A stretch of DNA of 64,000 nucleotides from Oryzias latipes. Taxonomy: Eukaryota > Chordata > Actinopteri > Beloniformes > Adrianichthyidae. The stretch covers positions 21,255,161 to 21,319,160 of the forward strand of contig NC_019876.2 of the NCBI RefSeq assembly GCF_002234675.1, read 5' to 3'. This document shows positions 33,765-45,200 of the stretch, piece by piece. The stretch's first letter is position 1. Each line of letters starts with the position of its first letter. Below the pieces are notes generated by a model, which did no database searches, was not told the DNA's origin, and was given only the letters and a program-made list of their open reading frames with translations. A program made the translations under genes and the position numbers.

Positions 33765-35759
33765 GACTGCAGGCCTTTGAACCTTGTATCATGCTAGTTT
33801 TCATCAATACTTGCTGCTAATTACCTAAATCAGGTGTGCTTTCCCAATAAGAAGTTATAGCAGGCCAGTTGGAAAACATGTAGAACAGTGACCCTGGAGG
33901 CGTAGAGTTCAACACCTGTCTGGTTCTTTAAGATGGGATTGGATTTGAAATGGATCCCTTTTTCTTTTTTTCTTTTTTTTTGCTAATTTGGAAAAGGTAT
34001 GTTGGAGATGTGATGAAAGATGTTTAATCATTGGAATCAGAACACAGGAGACTACCATTTTGAACAGGGAGAGAACAAGATCTGATCTGGTGAATGAGGA
34101 GTGGATAATGGATAAAACCAAGAGGAGGAGACAGGATAGGACCAAGGCTGTGGAGAGGGGGACAAACCGACATGTAGAAATGTTTGATTTACAAATGAAA
34201 TTTGTAGTTTTTCCAGAATTTACAATCCTGGAAACAGTAAAAAAATGGATACGAGAGGAGGTTCATATTCAGAGAGAAACATGGGAACAGAGCAAAAAGT
34301 CAGTGAACGTTTGGTAATCGCTGGCATTGGAGGCCCAGGCTAAAAATGTGTCCTGTCATAGTTTGTCAGTTTGATGTAATGTGCATATACCAAACTTCTC
34401 TCCAGACCTACTGGCTTTTCTCCTTGTGAGGAAAAGAAAGATCCAGAGGATGAGGTAAGAATGCATTACTGGAAAGAAAGGTTGGAATGACCAAAGAGAT
34501 TATTAGAAACAGAGAAATCTAGATGTGGTATAGCTGCCATAAACCCTTCAATCAAACACTTATGTAAAAGCGAGACATGAAAAAGCTTCATGAGACATCA
34601 GAATTGTTTATAATTGTTACTTCCTCATGAAAGTACAGTCTGTTTGCATCAGTAATTAGTATCTGCCCGTGTTTGCTGTGAAACTTCCTCACAATTTAAA
34701 AACAATCTTTAAAAAATTGATGTTTAAAAAAAACAACTTCAAAGCACTTTTTCAGCACTTTTGCGACACTACCTAAACACTGCTAGATTTGTGCTTCCTG
34801 TTTTCTTATGCACAACTGTAAAAATACTCAATTTCATCACTTTTGAACCATCATTTTTGTCAGAAAAGTCCGCATACTTGTTGGTCTAGTTCTACAAATG
34901 GTTCGTTTCAGTATCCATATGGCTTTAGAGTAAATTGTTGCTTTTTTGTTTTTTACTAGCTTGTACAATTCTTTTTATGTTGCTCTAAAATGTAGTTTTC
35001 TTCTAATTTTCCCTTTTTCGAAACGTCATCCTGTTGTATCATTAGAGACCACTAGAGGTCCTCATTGCTCCCTCTGGGCTTCAGGAACCGAACCATTTTC
35101 ATTTAGACATCAGCTTGAGAGGCCTCAATGCTGGATGAGGCTTTATCTCACTACTTTAGGAAAGTACATTCTCAACATAAGTACAATACAATAAGTACTA
35201 AAATTAATGTTGTATCAGGAGGCATGTGGCTCCCACTACCATCTGTGTTTGTTTTTTGTGTTTGAACCAAAGAACGAAAGTGAACGCATGAGCTTCCACT
35301 GCAGTGCGCTCAGCTCTGATGCCTTTCATTGCAGTCGGAAAGTTTTGAACGAGCAATATTAGAAAGATTACACTTTCACTTCGGTGAATAAGTTTTCAAG
35401 AAACTATAGTTCTAAATAAAATGTTTAACCCGTTTCCCCGAAAGAGACAAAACTGGTTTAGAAGATGAATGACTGAATTTTTTTAAAAAATACTGTTTGA
35501 ACTGCAGTAGACGGCTGCGCGTCCTTAAGACCTAAACAGACTCAATTAGAATATGTTGATAACACATTTTAAAACTTATTGTAAGATCGTGTCGTAAATC
35601 AAAGGATTAATAGAAGTATACGAAGACTATCTTTAACTCAATCTCTCAATGAAAGCATGAGATGATACTGGTTTTTACTCAGGAGGAAAAAAAATATCCT
35701 GCGACAAATGTGTTGTCCGAGGGCTATTGAACGCATCGGTCTCCCGCATCACGGTGCTC
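33765..35759. other. Gene-free stretch
   Basis: A short hAT-like remnant ('ctgcaggcctttgaacc' ... 'agagttcaacacctg') lies at about 33770-33915. The rest is AT-rich with no supported coding exon; the 109-codon frame at 33988-34317 is Arg/Glu/Thr-rich and unrecognised. Confidence 0.35.
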
Positions 35760-36072
35760 CGCTTTAGTTTCAGTTTTACGTCCGTTGGTCCCGCAGGTGC
35801 GGGTCGGTTGGTTATTCCGAGTCAAGTCCAGAAAACGCCAGATGCCAGACGGCAGCCATGGTGGCTGGAAGCCGTAACCGGAGCCGGTAAATCCTAGTGG
35901 AGCTAACTAGTGGGAAGAATGACGTGTTAGCCCCGGCACGACAGGTGCGTCGCGGCGGACAGCGTAGAGACCTTAGCCTCGGAGGAACCTCTCTCACCGA
36001 TCCACGACTCCACAACAAACCCGAGTTTATCGGTCCAAAACAGCAGGACCACACCGGAACCGTGTCTTTGAG
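35760..36072 (+). promoter_or_regulatory. Candidate CpG-rich promoter and first non-coding exon of the TRIM gene
   Basis: This is the most CpG-dense stretch for many kilobases on either side. It ends at a strong donor (GTCTTTGAG|GTAAGC, 36072|36073). No long coding frame continues through it. The next downstream + strand acceptor that leads to a good start codon is CTACAG ending at 39183, which opens the exon with the TRIM ATG at 39239. It is therefore inferred to be the 5' UTR exon, with the promoter just upstream (35.70-35.80 kb). No TATA box is seen. Confidence 0.5.
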
Positions 36073-39000
36073 GTAAGCAGCCGCGAGCGGTTGTCGTCTG
36101 TCGCTTTAGTTTACCTCAGCCAGCCACTGTACCTCAGCCTGACAGATTAACGAGGCCAGGTTAGCTGATTGTCGCAGGATACCTGTGGGGGTGTAGATAA
36201 TTCAGGTAAATGTTTCCATGAAGGGGTGAGGGTTTAACTAACACGAGCTCTGACGCGCCGTCTGTGGCTGTGGCTGAGGGAAATACTTGGGCACAGTAAG
36301 TAACCCCACTGCTTTGGTCTTTGAATGCAGCAGGGATTGTTTTGGAAGTTCGGGGGTGACCCTGAACACACCACATTGTCTACCTCCAGTCACATAGTCA
36401 ATAAAGCTCAAAGTCTTGTTTATAACTGGGTTAGACCCATAAAGGAAGTTTAACCAACGTTTCCGGAGCTTTGTTCTCATCAGAAACAAGTTCTGATCAT
36501 AAACGTTTTAGCCTAAAACGAAAAAAATTGATAATGATTTAAAAGTTTACAATAGTGTAATTACAAAACTACAAGAAAACGCAAAAACCAAACTGGAGGC
36601 GGGGCTTAACCATCACTCAGCTGTTTGGTCCAGAACAGGATCAGACAAACTCAGAGCAGCTTTTGTACAATGATGCAGCATGAATTGTGGTCATTTCTGC
36701 CTAAATTTAAAAGTTCGACATTTCCTGAAACGAGCAGTAGTCTGTGTGGAGCGGGTCACATCGACCCTACTCCCTGGACCACTGTGAGGGTTCTTGTGTT
36801 TGGCTTTTTTTGAAACCTTATCAGGCCTACTAAAAGCATTGGAGTCAAAGGTTTGGTGGGTTTTTGAGACTGCTCCAGAGTTTGGGAGAAAGGGCAGGTG
36901 ATGATGGAGTTTCAGGTGTAGTATCAGCTCTCTGGTTGACGTGAGGTCCAACAATTCTCCTCAGTAGTTTATGTGCGTAACTATGTAAAAACGTTTATGT
37001 CTGGTTGATGTATTAATTATGAGGAAGAGCCACAGATAATCAAACATTGACTGTACTATACACGAGAACTGGACTGAGTGACCCCTTCGTCCTGGCGGTC
37101 TAAACCTGCTGGTTGCCAAATCCCATTAACTTCTGTAGAGAAATAAACAGCTATTACTCTGTCCGAATAACAATTCTTTCTCTTCTACATTTTTTTTAAA
37201 AGTGTTCTTGTTAGTCCTCATTTTTATCATATTTTTTCTGTAATTCAAATTATTCAAGTTATAATCTGACCGATCAGATGGTTCAAAAGTAGGTGGTCTC
37301 ACATTGAATGTTTAAAACGTCTAACTGACAGGTTCTCCAGAGTCCAATTCAGGTGGTAGGGGTGCGGACCTCCAGGGAGCTCCCTCCTGATTGGTTAAAG
37401 TGGTTGCCATAGAAATGATGACCCAGCCCCAGTCGGACTAATCACTACTTTTTGGCGTTGTCTGGCTCCAACGTGAAAAAATGGCGACTGTTGGAGCCAT
37501 TTTTAATGAGTGACATCACACTCGCTCTGTCCAGTTCTCTTCTACAGTCAATAATTGTAAACGTGCACACAGCAGAAACTGCATTAAAGGGACTATACTA
37601 TGGTTTTCTTAAGCCTTTTGGAGTAAACTATATCATATATATGATAATATATTACCTTTGGCACAGTAAATACAAATATTTTCATTAAACACGAGTTATT
37701 TTCGCAGCTCATTTCATAACTGGAAGTAAGACGACTTGATCTGCCTTTCGCTCTTTGTGGGTGGCGCCCAGATCACGACGTCAACCTAAAACCAGCCTCG
37801 GCAGTGTGTCTGCGTTTCGCTCCCAAATACAAATGTCTTTTGCCTTTGATGGATGTGCATATTGTGCATATGAAACAAAAGCATTTTCTGACAATCACTG
37901 CTTACTCCATGGAGAAAGTGGGTGTTTGTGTTTGCCTGTGGGCGGTGCTGGCAGAGCAGACTCTTCCTGGAAGGGGCTGTTCTCACTGCTCTATGTCACA
38001 GTGTAAAAACCCGCTCATTTTTGTAAATTGGGATGGGCTGGTGCTTTTTAGAGGAATGCTGAGAAATGCATGAATGGACTAAAATACCGCTTTGGGGCTG
38101 TTTTTTAGGAATGAACATTATAATACATTTAAAAGCTCAAAACATTGATTTGGCATGATATAGACCCTTTAATGAACTGCTGGTGAAACAGAACAGAGTG
38201 TGTTACATTTATGGGTTGTGAAATCAAGTTAGGGGAGCAGAGAGAAAAGTTAAGGTGAACACAAGAAAACTAACTAACAACACTGCTTATGGGGGTTTTA
38301 TAAATCAAAGTTCTGCATCTTTACACACTCCAGTAAAAAAAACGGAAGCTTCATAACCTGTATGTCACAATGACAAAAAAAGATGACAGGACAGTCAAAC
38401 TTGTCTACTGTGAGGGTGGAGTTCAGTTCAGAGAAACGGGCTGATGACCTCATCATTAAAGGACACCTAAAAGTCTTTGGTTGTGTCCAAATTCCCTCAC
38501 TACTCACAACCTAGTTCACTAGAAAGGCCGTTCGCCGTTTTGTAGTGCGGTCCGAATCAATAATTCCAAAATCCAGTGCCTTTAGAGATTTCCCAGAAGT
38601 CTCTACAAAAAACTGTGTGCATCAATGCTCACTAGATTAGTTCAATTCAATTCCATTTTATTCGTACAGCCCAAATTCACAACAACAGTTGTTTCAATGG
38701 GCTTCGTACCGCTAATTGTAAGGTAAACATACAATCAAAAAAGATCATAAATGCATAGAAATCAATAGGATAATACTAAACTATAACTAAACAGATAAAC
38801 TAAACTGGCGTTTAGTGAATATTAACCACAATCCTTTGCATTTGTCATTTTACAGTCTTTGTAAAATGTTCATATTTATTAGGTTGTTACATCAGCGAAT
38901 GGATGCCGTCATATTTGGCGTTTTTTTTTTTCTTTTTAAATAAAGTAGTGAGAATGCTGTCTAAATAGAGTCATTTAGGGGTTGAAGAGTAGTGAGGGAA

Positions 39001-39183
39001 TGCAGACACAACTTTTTTCCTCCCTTTTGATGAAAACCTGTCCATATATTACAAAAGAGTTGTTAAAACAAAAAAAACCTTAAATGTTATAAAGATCCAT
39101 TTTTATAATTTTCCTGACCTGAACTGACCTCGCATCTGATGAAAGACTGCAGACGTTTGACCCAAAACTCTCATCTTCTACAG
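36073..39183 (+). other. Inferred TRIM 5' UTR intron
   Basis: It contains a fish repeat at 37310-38170 ('ccaacgtgaaaaaatggcgac', then 'gggactatactatggttttctt' and 'tttagaggaatgctgagaaatgcatgaat') and a separate SINE/LINE-like piece at 38639-38770. Unidentified sequence fills the rest. No alternative coding exon is supported. Confidence 0.4.
38639..38770. repeat. Dispersed repeat 'ttcaattcaattccattttatt' type
   Basis: 'ttcaattcaattccattttattcgtacagcccaaattcacaacaaca' followed by 'tcaatgggcttcgtac' is a very common fish dispersed repeat terminus. Confidence 0.6.
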
Positions 39184-39238
39184 AAAGCTGTCTTGTTCAT
39201 CCATCAGCTGAGCCTCTCACCTGTTCCGTGGGGCAGAG

Positions 39239-42200
39239 ATGGCCTCTGCGCGCTCGGAGCAGTCCAGCGTCCTGCAGGAGGAGCTCACCTGCCCGGTGTG
39301 CCTGGATCTGTACCGGGACCCCCACCTGCTCCCCTGCGGCCACAACTTCTGTAAGAACTGCCTGGACCGGCTGAAGCGGCAGGCGGAGCGGGGGCGCCTG
39401 CGTTGTCCGGAATGCCGGGACAGCCACCGCTGCAGCACCAACTTTCAGAAGAACTTCAAACTAGCCAACATCGCCGATGACTACCGCCACCAGCGCAGAG
39501 CCGCCGCCACCGCCCTGAAGTCCAGGGAAACGCTGTCCTTCTGTCTGGGTGCCCCCCAGGAAGGTGGGACTTTTTCTGTACCTTGTGACTACTGCCCCCC
39601 TCCAGCCGCAAAGGCATCCACCGTGGACCCTTCCAAGGAGGGGGACTCTGCAGCGGGTGAGGACGGGGGCGCCCAGGAGGACGCTGCTGCCAGGTTCGCA
39701 GTGAAGACGTGTCTGAAGTGTGAGGTGTCCATGTGTCGGGAGCATGTCAAGCCCCACCTAGAGCTCCCGGCCTTCCGGGAGCATCCCCTCACCGAGCCCA
39801 TGAATGACCTCTGGAAGAGGAAGTGCCCCGACCACGACGAGATTTACCGGTAACATGGTGCTCAGGATATCCAGATGTTTGATTTCTCTGTTGATTACTG
39901 ATGTTGCTGCATGAACCCTGTTTGCTGTGGCAGATACTACTGCATGGACGACAAGATGTGTGTTTGCAACGCCTGCACTATAGAGGGGGGGCACTCGGGA
40001 CACACAATCAAGACCCTGAAGAACACCATGAAGGACCTGAAGGTGCAGTTCTGAAGCCGTCATCCTCCTCTGGCCTTTAAAGCAAAGAGTTTAAACGAAT
40101 ATTGGAATAAAACTGAAACGTTTCCTGAGTTTGCATCCCATCATCTCACATCAACTAACCTGAAATAGTTTGTATAAACAGACTGGAGAAGCAGAAGTTG
40201 GGGGGCCGATAGGTGAGGAGGTCTTTCAGATATTCCGCTCTGATTCAGTGCTAAAAAAACCTTTGTGGTCAGATAAATCAGGGGTTGGAAGTAATTTCCT
40301 CAGATTCTCTGAGGTTCCAGCAGATATGAAGAAGCCTCTGACTGAAGACTCTGTTCAATGACTTGACTTGGAAATGGTGTTTGGTTCTGGTCTGTCCTGC
40401 TACCATAATGAAGCAGCTGGGTAGATGCTATCCAGATGTCAGCAGGTTGAATGGCTGGGCATTCTGTTCCTCCTGAGAGCAACAGGAGAGTCTTCTGAGA
40501 AAAGGATTGTTGTTGCCCTTCACACTGATGGTGAATCCCAATTCTACCTCTTACCCCACTGTTTATTGGGTGGAGGGATTGTCTTGTATTTAAGGAGAGG
40601 GATTATGTTGAATAATTTTCTCAGGTTGGAGAAGATCAGACCTAGAATTAGATGTACCTGATCACAAGCAGTTCCTGAAATCACACCTGTCCTGACCTCT
40701 AAAGTTAACGTCCCATCAGCTGTGAAGCTGCTTTCACATCGCCCTCAGCAACGCATGTTCAAGCGGCCACTTCCAGTAAAAAGTTTATGTTGACGCGCCT
40801 ATATGCACAATTTGGGCTTCCTGGCCAACCGTTTAAAAATTGATCATTAAAGAGAAATGTATCATTGCGGTTTGTGTCCCGCTGGAATTCTATGACATCA
40901 AGTCTTTCATTTATCGGAATAGAGCTGTGAAAGAAAAAGGCACCAACAAGATTCGTGAGATTTGCACCACTTGGACATTTTGCACCACGCTTCTTCCAAC
41001 TGGAGGTGGCGGACATGTGCTTGTAAACAGTAGAAAAGGATAAAGAAGAAGCCCCTCCCTGCTAGTCCATTGGCTAAATGTGCGTTCAAGAACTCGCATT
41101 AAGTGCCTTCTTGAATGTGTGTCGCATCCCCGGTGTGTCCATAGCTTCACACATTTATCTGTGGGACATTTGTTATTGGCGTTTTACTCTTCTCCTGGTG
41201 AGATCATTGTCTGTAGACTTCAGTCCCAGCTGCACATTTGATGGTTTAACCTTCAGACCTCGTTTTCACCCCTTTAACCTTTTAAAAGCCAAGATGTCGC
41301 TAGCGTTATTAGCGTTATTTAACGCAAGCTTGACTTACCGTAACTCGACCATTTACATAATCAGTGTGAATTAGCTCATTCTGATGCAGAGGAAAGCAGC
41401 TTTGCATTTCTGCAGCGCACTTTTCTCTACGACAGAATCAGTTGATTGAAATTGACTTCATAAGCACTTCAATGCTGTAAAGTTCTGCAGAACAGCACAA
41501 AGCTGCTTTTCTACGCTTCAGAATCCACTGGAATTACATTTGTGTAGATGGTTGAAGCCCTGAAGCTAAAGCTCTGGTGTTAAAGGGTTAAAAAGGAGTA
41601 ACGACCAAGAGGGGGCGGAGTTAACGGGTGAATTGAGATTTACCACAGGTTTCTGTGTTTTAGACTGAATCTATGAGCCTGTGTTCCTGAGGCTCTGACA
41701 GAAACCTCAGGAACACAGGTCTGTTTGTAGGCCGTGAGTGAATGAAAGAGCGGTCACATGACTGTGGAGCCTCTGGGGGGGTGGAGTCTGTGCTCGGCTT
41801 GTTCAGCTGAACAGGTGCTGAGATTCGTCCTCTTCTCTGCTGTGGAATCCACAGCACTGGAAAGTCTTGGAGAATCATCTGAGAAACATGGTCTTTTTTT
41901 AGACCAACAACCTCCTTCCAAAAAAAAACAAACTAACAACAACAGCATCAGCATCAGTGAGGCCTTTTTGTCTTTACTGACGGTTCCTGTTTGCTGTGAA
42001 ATATAGTTTAGTTTTGGACATATTTGCTTAAGGTTTCCTGAAGGAGGATCATTGTGGGTAATAGGATAGAGATCCACACACACCAGCAGCAAAATACACG
42101 ATTCTTTATGGTTGGAAATGACTAGAGGCAGCTGTGAAATTCTGCCTTTGAGACATTTTTAGCCCAGAATCCTCGTCTTCCATCTGCAGAAAAGTTTTTG

Positions 42201-45200
42201 TTACCATTGACAAGCTTTTTGAACCAAACATGTACGACCCTTTTTTAAGATGCAGGTAGAGATGCAAGTCAGACTTTTTTCAAGCCCTTTGGGGATCACG
42301 GGGTTGCTGGAGCCAACCGAGCTGCTGTTGGGTGAAGGTGAGGTTCATCCTGAAGAGTTCGCCAGTCTGTTGCAGGGCCACACACTCACATGCACACCTA
42401 CGGATGACTTTAGAATTATTAATTAACCCTCTGAAGCATGTTTTTGGACTGTGGGAGGCAGCTGGAGTGCCCAGAAAAAGCCCACACATGCATAGGGAGA
42501 ACATGCAAACTCCACACATAAAGAACCCTGCTGGGATTTGAACCTCTACATCACAGGGCAGCCCGCAAGCCTTTATGTGTAAACATTTATAGAAACATTT
42601 GGTTTTAAAGATCAGCTGAGACTGAAGTGGTGAATCTGCGCCGTTTAACTGGTTTTGTGTATCAACATGATTGCAGTTAATCTTTTCAAGTAAACAAGGT
42701 TTAAAGAAAACGTTAAACTATTGATCTCACCTTAAGTCTGTTTCCGCCATCAGAGGACGCAGCAGCGAGCTTAAGAGGAGAAACTCAATCAACCGGAGTT
42801 CTTTTACAAAAATGATGACAGGTTTCATCGTCATGATTCCAACCTTCTGTGTGGTCTCCGGCTGTCCTTAGGCCACGCTGGACAAGCAGCTGTACCGGGT
42901 GGAGAGGAAGTACAGCATGGCGGAGAAGAAGCTGCAGGAGCAGAAGGAGAAGGAGCAGCAGAATAAGGTCAGAGGAGGTGTCCTAAACTCCCACATAACT
43001 GAGTGTTTGAAGGAGGTCTTCTCAGGAAGTTAGCTCAGCTTACCGCTTTTTCTGAGGAGATGGGATCAAAGAAAGTGGTCGAAGACACTTGTTCTGATTT
43101 TACGGAGCTGGGCTTGATCATTAAAGGTTCAGATCCCATACGGGCATGGGTCAGACCCAGTTTCTGAGCAGAGGGCTCACAGACATGTGACCATTCTGAT
43201 CAGCAAGAGGAGACTGAACTCAAAACATGGGAAAAACAATTCATTTATCTGTTGGATGAGACTGTCCATGGACGGGGGGGAGGTTGCCAGGTTTATCCCA
43301 GCCAGCATTCCAAAAAGCAGCAACACTGCTTCATATCCACAAAATAGGGAAAATCTTTGTTTTGTATGAATTTCATGTTGTGTCAGAAAAAATCTAATTA
43401 GAACATCCAGAAAAGCCAAATGTTAAGATTTTATTTTACAAATTCTCCGTATTTTCTGTGTTTTACAACTAAAATCAAACTCTAACCAAAACAAAAAACT
43501 ACTCTAAGACTTTTATTGTTCTTCATGCAACACTAGAGCTGGGTGATGGGGCCAAAATAAATGAAATGAATTGATTTTTTTTTCTCTCCCTGCTTTTACT
43601 TTAACAAGAATTACAAACAATGGAATATATTTAACAAAAACGATTTTTTTAATCTCCTTTGGAAATTGGCTCTAACACAAAGTTCAACTAAATACAAGCT
43701 ATAGAAATGTTTTGTAGATCAGTGCAGCAGATGTTTTGTGCGCTACCGCTATCTTGAGCATTTCATAAAAAGGGAAACACCAGAACTCACCCAGCAGAGC
43801 CTTTTGGTAGAAACAGCCCTGAAACGGAAAGTTCCATACAAAGTAGCACTGTTTTCACATTCGCACTTTTCGAGAGACCAGCAGACTGACTTTACTACAA
43901 ACAACCGAAGCACAAGAAAGTACAGAGCTGGGGGGGGGGTCTAGACTTTCCCAAAAATCAATTGTCCAAATCAAAAAACATGAATTAATCGGTCAAATCA
44001 ATAATTGCCCACCCCTATTGGACACAATCATCATCACATTCACAGCAAAAAAGATAAACTCGAACAACTGCTTTCAAAATAAAAGTGTAACAGCTTTTCT
44101 TTAGAATAGACATGAGCAACTTAAAATCCCACTTTCAATATTGAGACAACCACACAAATGGGATTCCTTCCTTTCTAGGTTCAGTTTCCCTTCCTTCCTT
44201 CTCTTTGAGAGGCAAGCTGCTCCTTTATTTTTTGTTAGATCATTCAAAATCTTTTGATGTATTCGGTTCTTTGTTGCTTCTCATTTTACGACAAAGTAAG
44301 AGAGAGAGAGAGGGAGAGGGAGAGAGAGAGAACTAAAGACGTGCTTTCCCTTTTTTTTGTACATCCCTTTTTTCAGATTTTGGTTTACAAATTCACAATG
44401 TTTGTTTCACCAGTGATTTGCACAGTTCTTCTTCTTTGTCTTTTCCATTTGGCTTTCCCCTTCAGGGGTCGCCAGAGCACATCAGCTTCCTCCATCTAAC
44501 CCTGTCTTCTGCATCCTCTAGTCCAGGGGTGGGCAATTATTTTAACTCGTAAATTTGATGGAAGGGCCAGACCAGGAGCAGATGTATGGAGTGAGAATGA
44601 TATAACTTGGAATGTAGATGAAAACATTTATATTGAAAATTATATTCTAAAACCGATTATTCTAGAGTTTTAGTTTAAACTTTTGTTCTCTTTTTTATTG
44701 TGAAGCCCTTTGGTACCTTCAAGGAGTTGTAAAGTGCAATATGAATAAAGTTTCATTCAGTCATGATCCTTTAAATAAAATAAATAACATTATTTATGAA
44801 ATAAAACAATGAACAAATAACACTCTCTATGATTTTCAAAGACAAAAATTCAGGAAAAATATACTGATACATTTAATATTTGATACATTAAGCTTTCTCC
44901 AGATCTACAGACACACTGTAGCTCTCTCTGACGTTCGCTACACTTCTCTATCAACATCCCCAAAGCAAACATTGCATCAGTAGTGTTCTTTCTTGGCATG
45001 AAACAAAACTGCTGCTCACCAATGTTCACCTCTGCTCTTAGTCTAGCTTCAGCTTCTCTTTCCCAGAATTTCATTGTATGGCTCATTGGCTTTATTCCTC
45101 TGTAGTTGCCACAACTCTGCACATCTTCCTTATTCTTAAAAACGGACGCCATCACACTTCTCCATTCCTCAGGCATCTTCTATCTATCTCAGATCGTGTT

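Noticed and set aside
33988-34317. 109-aa ORF rich in Arg, Thr and Glu
   Set aside because: Starts with a CWRC-like pattern that might recall a LINE C-terminus, but the following text does not match; too weak to call.
39197-39801. Minus-strand ORFs over the first TRIM exon
   Set aside because: GC-rich exon leaves antisense frames open; the sense frame has the RING and B-box motifs and the correct donor.
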